Of a stretch of 64,000 bases of DNA, positions 49,267 to 59,047 are shown piece after piece. Each line of letters opens with the position of its first letter. The first letter of the stretch is position 1. The stretch is from an uncultured Pseudomonadota bacterium (lineage in GTDB: Bacteria > Pseudomonadota > Gammaproteobacteria > Burkholderiales > Burkholderiaceae_C). Below the pieces are notes generated by a model. That model made no database searches. It was not told the origin of the DNA and saw only the letters and a program-made list of their open reading frames with translations. The position numbers and the translations under genes are program-made. The stretch spans positions 868,001 through 932,000 of the forward strand of contig CAMFIB010000001.1 of assembly GCA_945952465.1 (NCBI GenBank). Direction: 5' to 3'.

Positions 49267-51139
49267 CCTCCGAAGCAGGCTCGAAGGTCGATTCGGGCCA
49301 GACGTCGCCGGGCGCTTCCGGCTCGTGGCGGACCGGCAGAGCGATGTAGAAGGTGGCGCCTTCGCCGGGCACGCCTTCTGCCCACACCCTGCCGCCGTGC
49401 CGCTGGACGATCTTCGCCACCGTGGCCAGCCCGACACCGGTGCCCGGGTAGTCGCGCGCGGAATGCAGGCGCTGGAAGATCTGGAACAGCCGGTGCGCGT
49501 ACTGGGGGTCGAATCCGGCGCCGTTGTCGGCCACCCAGTAGACCTGCTCATCGGCCTGCCGCTCGCCGGCGATCTCGATGCGAGGGTCGGGCTGGCGCTG
49601 GCTGTACTTCACCGCGTTGCCGATCAGGTTGTCGAACACGATGCGCAGCATCACCGGGTCGCACAGGCAGGGCTGCAGCGGCGACACGTGAATGCGGCTG
49701 TCGTCCCACGCCGGCAGATGAGCCTGGATGCACTGGCGCACCAGCACGGTCATGTCGGTCGTCGTCACCTGCAGCGGCTTCTTGCCCAGCTTCGAGAGCG
49801 CGTGAAGCCCGTTCACCAGGTTGCTCATGTCCAGCCCGGCCTGGTCGATGCGCTTGAGCAGGCGTTGTGCCTCAGGCGGCAGCGTGTCGCCGAAATCCAT
49901 CTGCAGCAGTTCTGAGAAAGTGCGCATGGCGCGCACCGGCGCCAGCAGGTCGTGCGACACCATGCTGGCAAAACGGTCGAGGTCGGTGTTGGCGTCCTGC
50001 AGCTCCGCCACCGCCTTCTGCAGCTCCAGGGTGCGTTCGGCAACGGCTGCTTCGAGTGCCTGATTGGCCCGCACCAGCGTGGCCTCGTCCTGCCGCAACC
50101 GCTCCAGCAGGCTGGACAGCGAGCGGCCCAGTTGGGCCGTCTCGTCGCGCCCGCCAATCGGCAGCTTCAGATCCCGCTCGCCGGAGGCAATGCGGTCGGC
50201 TGCCTTTGCCATGGCCTTGATGGGGTCGCTGATGCGGTCGGCCAGCAACCAGCCCACGATGCCGAACAGCAGCGCCGCGACCAGGCCGATCGTCGCGATG
50301 CGCGACTCCAGGTTGTCTGCGGCGGCGAATGCCACGCGTTCCGGCAGCCGGATCACGACACGCCAGTTGAGCCCCGCGAATTCCCCGTAGGGTTCGCTCA
50401 CAACCGCGCAGGTCACGTAGCGGTCGGCCTTGCCGATGGACGACGCGCCACGGTGGCACTGCCCCGGGGCCAGCGCGCGGGCGTCGTCGGGCACGGCCGG
50501 CGGGGCGTTGTGGGCCGTCATCAGGCGGCCGTCGGCGGCCAGCACCAGCACCTCCAGCACCGCCTGCTGTTCCGGCGGCACCAGCATGCCCAGCCGGTCG
50601 CGCAGCCGCTCCACCCACGGGTCAGACAGTTCGGAGGCCAGCACGCCGGTGCCCGAGGCCAGCTTCACAGGCACCGCCACCGCGATCGCCGCATGGTTGC
50701 GCGACGTGTCGCCGGGCTCGCGCCGGTCATCGACCTTCGGCGCCAGCAGAGCCGGCTTGAACCAGGGCAGGGCGCTTCTGTCCTGGCCTTCGGTGGCCGT
50801 GTCGCTGGACAGGCTGACGATGCCGTCCGGCGCGATCAGCTCCACACGCTGCAGTCCGTAGCGTTCGGCAAAATCCTTCAGCAGCGCGCGGTGCCGTGCG
50901 GGTGATGGCGGTTCCGGCGATTGCGGCTGGCCGAGAATGGACGCCAGCGCCTGCAGGTCGCGCTCGCGCTCCTGGATCTCCCGGGTGAGGGTGAAGGCCA
51001 CCAGCCGGGCCGCGCGCAGCACCGCGGCGCTGGTGTCGGCCTCGATGCGGGCGCTGACGAGGTTGCTGACGGCGAAGCCCGCGACCAGCAGCAGCGCCAG
51101 CGTCAGCACGCCGAAGGTCAACCCGATTTTTGTCCGCAT
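49247..51139 (-). CDS. Membrane sensor histidine kinase (Cache-like sensor, HAMP, HisKA, HATPase)
   Basis: The 630-residue product has an N-terminal membrane helix (TFGVLTLALLLVAGFAVSNL), a periplasmic sensor region of about 220 residues likely of double-Cache type, a second helix (IGLVAALLFGIVGWLLA), a HAMP domain (DPIKAMAKAADRIASGERDL), a coiled coil, a HisKA domain with phospho-acceptor H396 in MVSHDLLAPVRAM, and a HATPase_c domain with NLIGNAVKYS, DNGAGFD and GTGVGLATV. No response regulator is adjacent, so it is an orphan kinase. ATG 51139 is preferred; a TTG at 51199 could extend it. The signal sensed is unknown. Confidence 0.92.
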   Translation of the reverse strand: MRTKIGLTFGVLTLALLLVAGFAVSNLVSARIEADTSAAVLRAARLVAFTLTREIQERERDLQALASILGQPQSPEPPSPARHRALLKDFAERYGLQRVELIAPDGIVSLSSDTATEGQDRSALPWFKPALLAPKVDDRREPGDTSRNHAAIAVAVPVKLASGTGVLASELSDPWVERLRDRLGMLVPPEQQAVLEVLVLAADGRLMTAHNAPPAVPDDARALAPGQCHRGASSIGKADRYVTCAVVSEPYGEFAGLNWRVVIRLPERVAFAAADNLESRIATIGLVAALLFGIVGWLLADRISDPIKAMAKAADRIASGERDLKLPIGGRDETAQLGRSLSSLLERLRQDEATLVRANQALEAAVAERTLELQKAVAELQDANTDLDRFASMVSHDLLAPVRAMRTFSELLQMDFGDTLPPEAQRLLKRIDQAGLDMSNLVNGLHALSKLGKKPLQVTTTDMTVLVRQCIQAHLPAWDDSRIHVSPLQPCLCDPVMLRIVFDNLIGNAVKYSQRQPDPRIEIAGERQADEQVYWVADNGAGFDPQYAHRLFQIFQRLHSARDYPGTGVGLATVAKIVQRHGGRVWAEGVPGEGATFYIALPVRHEPEAPGDVWPESTFEPASEVNPASA

Positions 51140-51270
51140 GCCGCCCACCGTTGTCCGCTCCTCGATCGCCGTTGCGGCGCTGCGTCGTTTGTACCTCAAA
51201 CCGCGTGCCGGTTTGCGTGACGTCCTTCATGCACAATCGGGATTCGACCGGCCGAAGCGACCCGAATCCG

Positions 51271-52263
51271 ATGACCAAACCCGCCATCCTGGTCGCCCGC
51301 GCGATCTTTCCCGAAACGCTCGCGCGCCTCGCCGTCCACTTCGAGCTCACCACCAACGATGCCGATCAGGTCTGGTCCAAACCCGAGCTGGTCGAACGCC
51401 TGAGGGGCAAGGCCGGTGCGCTGACGACGGGCTCTGAACGAATCGACGCGGAGGTGGTTGCGGCCAGCCCCGGCCTGCGCGTGGTTGCCAACATGGCGGT
51501 GGGCTACAACAACTTCGACGTCGACGCGCTGACCCGCGCCGGCGTGCTGGCCACCAACACACCCGACGTGCTGACTGAGACCACCGCAGACTTCGGCTTC
51601 GCGCTGCTGATGGCCACCGCCCGGCGCATCACCGAGAGCGAGCGCTATTTGCGGCGCGGCGAGTGGAACAAGTGGCGCTACGACATGTTCACCGGCCCCG
51701 ACGTGAACGGCGCCACGCTGGGCATTCTTGGCATGGGCCGCATCGGGCAGGCCATCGCCCGGCGCGGCGCGCACGGTTTCGGCATGCCGGTCATCTACCA
51801 CAACCGTTCACGGCTGGATGCGGCTTCAGAAGCCGCCTGCAAGGCCCGCTACGTCGACAAGGACACGCTGTTCCGGGAGGCCGACCATGTGGTGCTGGTG
51901 CTGCCGTATTCGGCGTCGTCCCACCACGCGGTGGGCGCGGCCGAACTGGCGCTGATGAAGCCGACCGCAACCCTGGTGAATGTGGCGCGCGGCGGCATCG
52001 TTGACGACGCCGCGCTGGCCCAGGCGCTGCGCGAGGGCCGCATTGCCGCCGCGGGACTCGACGTGTTCGAGGGTGAGCCCCAGGTGCACCCCGACCTGCT
52101 GGCCCTGAAGAACGTGGTGCTGACGCCGCACATCGCCAGCGCCAGCACCCCGACCCGCCGCGCCATGGCCGAACTCGCTGCCGACAACCTGATCGACTTC
52201 TTCACGCTGGGCCGCGCGCGCACGCCGCTGAACCCGCAGGTGCTGGACAGGGGGGGGCGATGA
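51271..52263 (+). CDS. D-2-hydroxyacid dehydrogenase (glyoxylate/hydroxypyruvate reductase type)
   Basis: NAD(P)H-dependent reductase of the D-isomer-specific 2-hydroxyacid dehydrogenase family; likely substrates are glyoxylate, hydroxypyruvate or 2-ketogluconate. The 330-residue product has the nucleotide motif GILGMGRIGQAIARR, catalytic Arg in VNVARGGIVDD, Glu in DVFEGEP and His in TPHIASAS. It resembles GhrB/GyaR. ATG 51271 starts the gene, divergent from the kinase across 131 bp. rmuC overlaps its end as ATGA. Confidence 0.9.
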   Translation: MTKPAILVARAIFPETLARLAVHFELTTNDADQVWSKPELVERLRGKAGALTTGSERIDAEVVAASPGLRVVANMAVGYNNFDVDALTRAGVLATNTPDVLTETTADFGFALLMATARRITESERYLRRGEWNKWRYDMFTGPDVNGATLGILGMGRIGQAIARRGAHGFGMPVIYHNRSRLDAASEAACKARYVDKDTLFREADHVVLVLPYSASSHHAVGAAELALMKPTATLVNVARGGIVDDAALAQALREGRIAAAGLDVFEGEPQVHPDLLALKNVVLTPHIASASTPTRRAMAELAADNLIDFFTLGRARTPLNPQVLDRGGR

Positions 52264-53786
52264 ACCAATTGGCAGACCAATGGCCGTTGTTCCTGCTCGG
52301 CCTGCTGAACCTGGTGCTGGTGGTCTGGTTGCTGCTGCGGCCGCGTGGCGACGGCGGCCGTGAAGAAGTGGTCGCGGCGCTGAACGAGCGCCACGACCGG
52401 TTGGGCCGCGAACTGCGGCAGGAGATCAACGACGCCGGCCGCAGCGGCCGGCAGGAGTCGGCCAGCGCAATGGCCACCTTCCAGCAGGCGCTGGTGCAAC
52501 AGGCCGGTGAAACCACCCGCACGCAGAACGCGCAGATCGACGCCTTCGCGCAACAGCTCACCAAGATGCAGACCACGCTGTCGGACACCTTGACGCTGCA
52601 GCTCGGCGGCATCAGCGAGGCCAACGCACGGCGCGTGGGCGAGATGCGCGACACGCTGGACAAACAGCTTCAGCAGTTGCAGGCGACGAACGCCACCCGG
52701 CTCGATGCCTTTGCGCAGCAGCTCACGACAACGCAGACCACGCTGTCCGATGTGCTGGCCACCCAGCTGGGTGGCATGAGCGAGGCCAATGCCCGGCGCG
52801 TCGGTGAAATGCGCGACACGCTCGACAAGCAGTTGAAGCAACTGCAGGAAACCAACGCCGCGCGTCTGGAAGAGATGCGCAAGACGGTGGATGAAAAACT
52901 GCAGACCACGCTGGAGGCGCGCCTGGGCGAAAGCTTCAAGCAGGTGGCCGAGCGGCTGGAGCAGGTGCACCAGGGGTTGGGCCAGATGCAGACGCTGGCG
53001 CAAGGCGTGGGTGACCTGCAGCGCGTGTTGACCAACGTGAAGACGCGCGGCATGTTCGGCGAGGTGCAGCTCGAGGCGCTGCTGGAGCAGGTGCTGACGA
53101 ACGAGCAGTACGGCAAGCAGGTCGAGACGAAACCGCGCAGCAACCAGCGCGTCGATTTCGCGGTGCGTTTCCCCGGCCGCAGCGCGGACGGCGCGCCGGT
53201 CTGGCTGCCGATCGACGCCAAGTTCCCGCGCGAGGATTACGAGCGCCTGCTCGACGCCCACGAGCGCGCCGACGCGCCCGGCGTGGAAGCTGCGGCCAAG
53301 GCGCTGGAAGCCCGCATCCGGCTGTCGGCCAAGTCCATTGCCGAGTGCTACCTGGCGCCGCCGCACACCACCGATTTCGCGATCCTGTTCCTGCCGGTGG
53401 AAAGCCTGTACGCCGAGGTGCTGCGCCGCCCCGGCCTGATGGACAGCCTGCAGCGCGACTGCCGGGTGACCTTGGCCGGCCCGACCACGCTGCTGGCCAT
53501 GCTCAACAGCCTGCACATGGGCTTTCGCACACTGGCGCTGGAGCAGCAGGCTTCGGAGGTGTGGAAGGTGCTGGGCGCGGTGAAGACCGAGTTCGAGCGT
53601 TACGGCGAATGGGTGGCCCGCATCAAGGAGCAGGTGCAGAAGGCTTCTGACACGTTGGACAAGGCCGACACCCGCACCAAGCAGATGCGGCGTGCGTTGA
53701 GGAACGTGGAGGCGCTGCCCGAGGGGCAAGCCCAGGCGCTGCTGCCCGGCGTGGACGCTGACGACGAGCCGCTCGACGGCCGCTGA
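52260..53786 (+). CDS. rmuC: DNA recombination protein RmuC with internal tandem duplication
   Basis: RmuC limits inversions at short repeats and has a predicted endonuclease-like core. The 508-residue product has one N-terminal membrane helix (WPLFLLGLLNLVLVVWLLL), a long coiled-coil region and the conserved RmuC core with TRGMFGEVQLEALLEQVL, LPIDAKFPREDYERLL and FLPVESLYAE. Within the coiled coil a 55-residue unit (residues 94-148) is repeated in tandem (149-203), both containing EANARRVGEMRDTLDKQL. It overlaps the dehydrogenase gene by 4 bp. Confidence 0.94.
   Translation: MNQLADQWPLFLLGLLNLVLVVWLLLRPRGDGGREEVVAALNERHDRLGRELRQEINDAGRSGRQESASAMATFQQALVQQAGETTRTQNAQIDAFAQQLTKMQTTLSDTLTLQLGGISEANARRVGEMRDTLDKQLQQLQATNATRLDAFAQQLTTTQTTLSDVLATQLGGMSEANARRVGEMRDTLDKQLKQLQETNAARLEEMRKTVDEKLQTTLEARLGESFKQVAERLEQVHQGLGQMQTLAQGVGDLQRVLTNVKTRGMFGEVQLEALLEQVLTNEQYGKQVETKPRSNQRVDFAVRFPGRSADGAPVWLPIDAKFPREDYERLLDAHERADAPGVEAAAKALEARIRLSAKSIAECYLAPPHTTDFAILFLPVESLYAEVLRRPGLMDSLQRDCRVTLAGPTTLLAMLNSLHMGFRTLALEQQASEVWKVLGAVKTEFERYGEWVARIKEQVQKASDTLDKADTRTKQMRRALRNVEALPEGQAQALLPGVDADDEPLDGR
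52539..52868 (+). repeat. Two tandem 165-bp units inside rmuC
   Basis: Unit 1 is 52539-52703 and unit 2 is 52704-52868, exactly 165 bp (55 codons) each, in frame. The proteins differ at only a few of 55 positions, while the DNA has many synonymous differences, so the duplication is not recent. It lengthens the coiled coil. Confidence 0.85.
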
Positions 53787-53801
53787 GCGGCCGCCGCCGC
53801 T

Positions 53802-54668
53802 TCACAGTTTGTAGAAGGTCTTGATCGCCTGCCAGGCGGCGCCGGCGTCATCCACATACTGGAACAGGTTCAGGTCGCCCTCGGAGATCGCGCCTTCTTC
53901 CACCAGCACCTGCGGGTTGAACAGTCGGTTCCAGTAGTCGCTGCCGTACAGGATGATGGGCACCGGCTTGGACTTCTTCACCTGCACCAGCGTGATGGTC
54001 TCGAACAGCTCGTCGAGCGTGCCGAAACCGCCGGGAAAGGCCACCAGCGCCTTGGCGCGCATCATGAAGTGCATCTTGCGCAGCGCGAAGTAGTGGAACT
54101 TGAAGTTCAGCGCCGGCGTGACGTAGGGGTTGGCCTTTTCCTCATGCGGCAGGGCGATGGCCAGACCCACGCTTTTGCCGCCGGCCTCCGCCGAGCCGCG
54201 GTTGGCCGCCTCCATGATGCCGGGGCCGCCGCCGGTGCAGACGAAGAGCTGGTCTTCGGGCGTCTTGTCGGCGCTGTAGCGGGCCACCAGGCCACCGAAC
54301 TCGCGGGCGGCTTCGTAGTACCTGGCGTTGCGCTGCAGGACGCGCGCCTTGGCGATGGCGGCGGCATCACCGCTTTTTTCTGCCGTCTTCAGCAACTCGT
54401 CGGCCGATGCCTGGTCGCGGAAGCGGGCGCTGCCGAAGACCACGACGGTGTTCTCGATGCCGTGTTCGTGCTGCTCCAGATCGGGCTTCAGCAGCTCGAG
54501 CTGGAAGCGGATGCCGCGGGTTTCGCGGCGCAGCAGGAACTCGGGGTCGGCGAAGGCGAGGCGGCTGGTGTCGGCCTCGAGCGGGTTGCCGGCGCCGGAA
54601 TGGGCCTCGAGCGTAGCCCAGGCATCGGCAAGGCGGCGGTCGCGCAGGTTGCGGCTGGTGTTGTCCAT
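53802..54668 (-). CDS. LOG-family protein (nucleoside-monophosphate phosphoribohydrolase-like)
   Basis: Belongs to the Rossmann-fold LOG/lysine-decarboxylase-like family; characterised members cleave nucleotide monophosphates to the base and ribose 5-phosphate. The 288-residue product has the signature PGGFGTLDELFE and the earlier CTGGGPGIMEAANRG. It carries an N-terminal extension of about 85 residues relative to short LOG proteins. ATG 54668 has GGAG just upstream. It converges with rmuC and lies downstream of the efp terminator. Confidence 0.87.
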   Translation of the reverse strand: MDNTSRNLRDRRLADAWATLEAHSGAGNPLEADTSRLAFADPEFLLRRETRGIRFQLELLKPDLEQHEHGIENTVVVFGSARFRDQASADELLKTAEKSGDAAAIAKARVLQRNARYYEAAREFGGLVARYSADKTPEDQLFVCTGGGPGIMEAANRGSAEAGGKSVGLAIALPHEEKANPYVTPALNFKFHYFALRKMHFMMRAKALVAFPGGFGTLDELFETITLVQVKKSKPVPIILYGSDYWNRLFNPQVLVEEGAISEGDLNLFQYVDDAGAAWQAIKTFYKL

Positions 54669-54730
54669 GTCTCCGTTCACTCTCGTTGGTTCTGCTTCGA
54701 TTTTCGGCCGGAGGCGGGGTTCCCGGCGGC

Positions 54731-54760
54731 ACAAATGCAAAGGGCTCCTCGCGGAGCCCT
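54731..54760 (-). terminator. Terminator downstream of efp
   Basis: A perfect 8-bp stem, AGGGCTCC (54741-54748) and GGAGCCCT (54753-54760), with a 4-nt loop. On the minus strand it is followed by TTTGCATTTG. It lies 20 bp after the efp stop. Confidence 0.7.
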
Positions 54761-54780
54761 GTGCGGGAGAGGCATAGGCC

Positions 54781-55335
54781 TCAGACGCGGCGGCGGTATT
54801 CGCCGGTGCGGGTGTCGATTTCGACCTTGTCGCCCTGGGCCACGAAGATCGGCACGCCGATCTCGAAACCGGTGGAGATCTTGGCGGGCTTGAGCACCTT
54901 GCCCGAGGTGTCGCCCTTGACGGCAGGTTCGGTCCAGGTGATTTCACGCTCGACGCTGGTCGGCAGCTCGACCGAGATGGCCTTGCCTTCGTAGAACACC
55001 ACTTCGACCGGCATGCCGTCTTCGAGGTAGTTCAGCGCGTCGCCCATGTTCTCGGCTTCGACTTCGTACTGGTTGTACTCGGCGTCCATGCAGACGTACA
55101 TGGGGTCGGCGAAGTAGGAGTAGGTGCAGTCTTTCTTGTCCAGAATGATCTGGTCCATCTTGTCGTCGGCCTTGAATACGACTTCGGTGCCGAAGTTGTT
55201 GAGCAGGCTCTTGAGCTTCATGCGCACGGTGGCGGCGTTGCGGCCGCCGCGGGCGTATTCGGTCTTCAGCACGACCATCGGGTCCTTGCCGTGCATGATG
55301 ACGTTGCCGGCGCGAATTTCTTGGGCGATCTTCAT
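54781..55335 (-). CDS. efp: Translation elongation factor P
   Basis: Relieves ribosome stalling at polyproline stretches. The 184-residue product has the N-terminal KOW domain with arginine at position 32 ([10 protein letters not shown]), the position rhamnosylated by EarP in Pseudomonas and Neisseria, where E. coli has a beta-lysylated Lys. It has OB domains with [20 protein letters not shown] and the C-terminal [17 protein letters not shown]. earP is just upstream on the same strand (110 bp), matching this modification system. Confidence 0.97.
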   Translation of the reverse strand: MKIAQEIRAGNVIMHGKDPMVVLKTEYARGGRNAATVRMKLKSLLNNFGTEVVFKADDKMDQIILDKKDCTYSYFADPMYVCMDAEYNQYEVEAENMGDALNYLEDGMPVEVVFYEGKAISVELPTSVEREITWTEPAVKGDTSGKVLKPAKISTGFEIGVPIFVAQGDKVEIDTRTGEYRRRV

Positions 55336-55445
55336 AAGGATGTCGGAAGTTGGGCCGCCTTCTGCGGCAGCGATAAGGATCTGGGGCGGCTGGAAAGGCG
55401 CTGCGGCCGGGCAACCCCGGGGCCTTTGCCGCAAAGCCTGCGATT

Positions 55446-56525
55446 TTAGCCTTTTTCGGCGGCGAAGCGAATCAGCTGGCTGGAGAGGTCGTCCTGGGCC
55501 AGCAACCGGCCGCGCAGCGCGGTGAAGGCGGGCTGCCAGCCTGCGGTGTCGAGTGGCGGCAGCGGCGCGGCCGTATCGCCATTCCAGGCCCGGTAGGCGG
55601 CGTGCAGGCTGGGCGGCCCGCCCAGCAGTTTCAGCCACGCCGCCAGCTTGGTGTGGTGGGCGCCGTCGTCTTGCGGGTAGAGCTGCCAGAGAAACGGCCG
55701 GCCGGCCCAGATTGCGCGCACCAGCGAGTCTTCTCCGCGCACCAGATTCAGTTCGCCGGCCCACAGCAGGCCATCGAATTCCGGCTGAGGGAGCCAAGGC
55801 AGATATGAAATTAATAGCGAACTATCTATATCTGGCGCTGACTTGTGGCCGATTTCACCTGAAATTTCGGCCTTGACCAGGTTCTGGACGGCCTGGGTCG
55901 CCCGGCCGGCCGCCACCAGCAGGCGGGTGGGCTGCGCGCATTGCCGCAATTGGGCCAGCAGCGCGGGCAAGGCGGCGGGCTCGTAGCAGAAGAGCGCGAC
56001 GCGGCGTTCGCCCGGCCGGGGCGCGATGCCGAGTTGGGCCAGCCAGCGGTCGGCGTCGAAAGCGGCCTGTCGCGCGGGCAGCTCGGCCTCGCGCGGCAGC
56101 CCGCCGGTGCCGGCGGTGAAACCGGGGTAGAAGAAGTGTTTGGTGAGGCCGGCGCCGGGCCCGTGCCAGACGGGGGAGGGCAGGCGGTGCTGCCGCTCGG
56201 CGAAGGTTTCGGCGGTGAGGTATTCGAGGTTGATCCAGGCCGGCGGCCGGGACGCGGCGGCCATGCGGCGCACGAAGGCATCGTCCAGCGTGCAGCCGAA
56301 GGCCTCGACCACGACGTCGCCGGGTGCCGGCCAGGGGGCGTGCGCCGTCCACGGTTGCACCTCGACGCCCGGGGCGCCGGTTGGCGCCATCCAGGCCAGC
56401 GGGGCGGGGTCGTCGATCCACAGCCGCACCTGCTGGCCGCGCGACGCCAGGTCGGCCGCGAGCCGCCAGCAGACGCCGGCGTCGCCATGGTTGTCGATGA
56501 CCTTACAGAAAATATCCCACCGCAT
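55446..56525 (-). CDS. earP: EF-P arginine rhamnosyltransferase EarP
   Basis: Transfers rhamnose from dTDP-rhamnose to Arg32 of EF-P. The 359-residue product is a GT-B enzyme with the N-terminal [13 protein letters not shown] (D11 and D15, the catalytic pair) and the C-terminal [16 protein letters not shown] with E265, the family's key glutamate. ATG 56525 gives [15 protein letters not shown]. Residues about 224-243 ([19 protein letters not shown]) come from copy F of the 59-bp repeat, inserted before the conserved WLPQPEFD segment. The gene is divergent from uvrC across 36 bp. Confidence 0.94.
   Translation of the reverse strand: MRWDIFCKVIDNHGDAGVCWRLAADLASRGQQVRLWIDDPAPLAWMAPTGAPGVEVQPWTAHAPWPAPGDVVVEAFGCTLDDAFVRRMAAASRPPAWINLEYLTAETFAERQHRLPSPVWHGPGAGLTKHFFYPGFTAGTGGLPREAELPARQAAFDADRWLAQLGIAPRPGERRVALFCYEPAALPALLAQLRQCAQPTRLLVAAGRATQAVQNLVKAEISGEIGHKSAPDIDSSLLISYLPWLPQPEFDGLLWAGELNLVRGEDSLVRAIWAGRPFLWQLYPQDDGAHHTKLAAWLKLLGGPPSLHAAYRAWNGDTAAPLPPLDTAGWQPAFTALRGRLLAQDDLSSQLIRFAAEKG
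55798..55856 (-). repeat. 59-bp in-gene repeat, copy F (in earP)
   Basis: On the minus strand it begins GAAATCGGCCACAAGTCAGC and has GCTAT at the shared offset. Same orientation relative to its gene as all other copies. Markedly AT-richer than the rest of earP. Confidence 0.75.
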
Positions 56526-56561
56526 CGGATGCCTCGCGCGGCGATTGTCCACAATACGCGC

Positions 56562-58514
56562 ATGAGTTCCGACGCCAGCGCGGCGCCCGCCACCACCGCC
56601 GCCCACCCCGACAGCCTGCTGGCCGAAGTCGCCGCGCTGCCGGCGATGCCGGGCGTCTACCGCTACTTCGACGCCGACGGCACGCTGCTCTACGTGGGCA
56701 AGGCGCGCAACCTGAAGAAGCGCGTCAGCAGCTATTTCCAGAAGAACCACGGCGGCACCCGCATCGGCTACATGGTGAGCCGCATCGTGCGCATGGAGAC
56801 CACGGTGGTGCGCTCCGAAGCCGAGGCGCTGCTGCTGGAAAACAACCTGATCAAGACGCTGGCGCCGCGCTTCAACATCCTGTTCAAGGACGACAAGAGC
56901 TACCCGTACCTGAAGATCACCGCGCCGCCCGGCGGCAACGGCGCTGGCGCCTACGGCCGGGTGGCCTACTACCGCGGTGCGGTGGACAAGCGGCACCAGT
57001 TCTTCGGGCCCTACCCGAGCGCCTGGGCGGTGAAGGAATCCATCCTGCTGCTGCAGAAGGTGTTCCGGCTGCGCACCTGCGAAGACACGGTGTTCGCCAA
57101 CCGCACCCGGCCCTGCCTGCTGTACCAGATCAAGCGCTGCTCGGCGCCGTGCGTGGGCCACGTCACGCCCCAGGATTACGCGAACGACGTGGCCAATGCC
57201 GGCCGCTTCCTGCGCGGCGACACGCAGGCGGTGCTGGGCGAGCTGGAAAAACGCATGATGGCGCACGCCGACGCGCTGGCCTTCGAGCAGGCGGCCGAGG
57301 TGCGCAACCAGATCACCGCGATGTCCAAGGTGTTGCATCAGCAGAGCATGGACACCGGCACCGACCGCGACGTCGACATCCTCGCCGTCGAGGTGCGCGG
57401 CGGCAAGGCCTGCGTCACCCTGGCCATGGTACGCGGCGGCCGGCATCTGGGAGATCGCGCCTACTTTCCCGCCCATGTGGAGGACGGCACACAGGCCGCC
57501 ATCGCAGCGGACGACGACGCCACGCCCGCGCTGGCCGACGCCCTGCGGCCCGAGGCCGTGGTGCTGGAGGCTTTCGTCGCGCAGCATTACATCGACGCGC
57601 CACCGCCGCCTCTGCTGGTCAGCAGCGAGCCGCTCGCGCCCGAACTGCTGGAGGCGCTGGCCCAGCAGAGCGGCAAACGCATCGCCGCCGTGCACAACCC
57701 GCGCGAGCAGCGCCGCATCTGGCTGGAGATGGCGCAGCAGAACGCGGGCATCCAGCTCGCACGGCTACTGGCCGAAGAGGGCTCGCAGCAGGCCCGCACC
57801 CGCGCGCTGATGGATGCGCTGGACTTGGCGGTGGACGACCCGGACACGCTGCGCATCGAATGTTTCGACATTTCCCACACCGCCGGAGAAGCCACACAGG
57901 CCTCGTGCGTGGTGTTCCAGCACCACAAGATGCTGAGCGCCGACTACCGCCGCTACAACATCGACGGCATCACGCCGGGCGATGACTACGCCGCGATGCG
58001 CCAGGTGCTGCTGCGCCGCTACAGCAAGCTGGCCGAGGCGGCGGCGAACGACGGCAACGACCGCGCGCTGCCGCACCTGGTGCTGATCGACGGCGGCAAG
58101 GGCCAGGTGGCCATAGCCCGCGAGGTGTTCGAGGGCCTGGGGCTGGAGCTGTCGCGCATCGTCGGGGTGGAAAAGGGTGAAAGGCGCAAGGTGGGGCTGG
58201 AGGAACTGGTGTTCGCCGATGGCCGCGAGAAGGTCTACCTCGGCAAGGATTCGGCCGCGCTGATGCTGGTCGCGCAGATTCGCGACGAGGCCCACCGGTT
58301 CGCCATCACCGGCATGCGGGCCCGCCGCGCCAAGGTGCGCACCGGCGGCAGCAAGCTGGAGGACATTCCCGGCGTGGGGCCGAAGCGCCGGGCGCGGTTG
58401 CTGCAACGCTTCGGCGGCATTCGGGGCGTGGCGACGGCGGGCGTGGCCGACATCGCCACCGTCGACGGCATCTCGCGCGAGCTGGCGGAGGACATCTACC
58501 GTGCGCTGCACTGA
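56562..58514 (+). CDS. uvrC: Excinuclease ABC subunit C
   Basis: Dual-incision nuclease of nucleotide excision repair. The 650-residue product has a GIY-YIG domain ([20 protein letters not shown]), a UVR segment ([15 protein letters not shown]), an RNase H-like endonuclease domain ([29 protein letters not shown]) and a C-terminal helix-hairpin-helix pair ([19 protein letters not shown]). ATG 56562 lies 36 bp from the divergent earP start. Its last 14 bp overlap the next gene. Confidence 0.97.
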   Translation: MSSDASAAPATTAAHPDSLLAEVAALPAMPGVYRYFDADGTLLYVGKARNLKKRVSSYFQKNHGGTRIGYMVSRIVRMETTVVRSEAEALLLENNLIKTLAPRFNILFKDDKSYPYLKITAPPGGNGAGAYGRVAYYRGAVDKRHQFFGPYPSAWAVKESILLLQKVFRLRTCEDTVFANRTRPCLLYQIKRCSAPCVGHVTPQDYANDVANAGRFLRGDTQAVLGELEKRMMAHADALAFEQAAEVRNQITAMSKVLHQQSMDTGTDRDVDILAVEVRGGKACVTLAMVRGGRHLGDRAYFPAHVEDGTQAAIAADDDATPALADALRPEAVVLEAFVAQHYIDAPPPPLLVSSEPLAPELLEALAQQSGKRIAAVHNPREQRRIWLEMAQQNAGIQLARLLAEEGSQQARTRALMDALDLAVDDPDTLRIECFDISHTAGEATQASCVVFQHHKMLSADYRRYNIDGITPGDDYAAMRQVLLRRYSKLAEAAANDGNDRALPHLVLIDGGKGQVAIAREVFEGLGLELSRIVGVEKGERRKVGLEELVFADGREKVYLGKDSAALMLVAQIRDEAHRFAITGMRARRAKVRTGGSKLEDIPGVGPKRRARLLQRFGGIRGVATAGVADIATVDGISRELAEDIYRALH

Positions 58515-59007
58515 ACGCCTGCTTGTCATGGCCGCTCTGGCCCTGCTCGCCGGCTGCGCGCCGGGCCCGACCGCCGGACCGGGCGAGGCGCCACCTGCCC
58601 CGGCGGCGAGCGACCCGCAGGTGGCGGCCTCGGCGGCTGCCGTGGCGGCGCCACCGGCCGAACCGGCTGGCCCCGCGAGGGACTGGGACGAGTACCGCCG
58701 CCGAGCTGCCGAGCGCATCGTGGCCGCCAACCCCGGCGCCACTTTCGACGGGCCGATGCCGTTGCAGCTGCGCTCCATTCCGGTGCTCACGGTGCATGTG
58801 CGGCAAGATGGCTCGGTGCGGCAGATCACCGTGTTGCGCGCGCCCAAGTCATCGCCGCAGACGGTGCAGATGGCGATGGCCGCCGTTCGCAAGGCCGCGC
58901 CGTTCGAGCCGGTCGGCCGCCTGAGGGCGCCGTGGCAGTTCAACGAGACGTTTTTGTACAACGACCAGTTGAAGTTCCAGCTGCGTTCACTCGACGTGGC
59001 GCCCTGA
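58501..59007 (+). CDS. TonB C-terminal-like lipoprotein
   Basis: The 168-residue product has a lipoprotein signal with lipobox LLAGC, an Ala/Pro-rich linker, and a C-terminal TonB-like domain ([32 protein letters not shown]). It lacks the membrane-spanning N-terminus of a true TonB, so an energy-transducing role is doubtful. GTG 58501 is supported by GGAGGA at 8-bp spacing and overlaps uvrC by 14 bp. Function unknown. Confidence 0.75.
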   Translation: MRCTERLLVMAALALLAGCAPGPTAGPGEAPPAPAASDPQVAASAAAVAAPPAEPAGPARDWDEYRRRAAERIVAANPGATFDGPMPLQLRSIPVLTVHVRQDGSVRQITVLRAPKSSPQTVQMAMAAVRKAAPFEPVGRLRAPWQFNETFLYNDQLKFQLRSLDVAP

Positions 59008-59047
59008 GCGACACGGCGGCCCCCGCGCTCGTGCCAGAATCGCGACC

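Noticed and set aside
58501-59007. A true TonB energy-transducing protein
   Set aside because: It has a lipobox rather than a TonB membrane anchor, and no exbBD genes are nearby.
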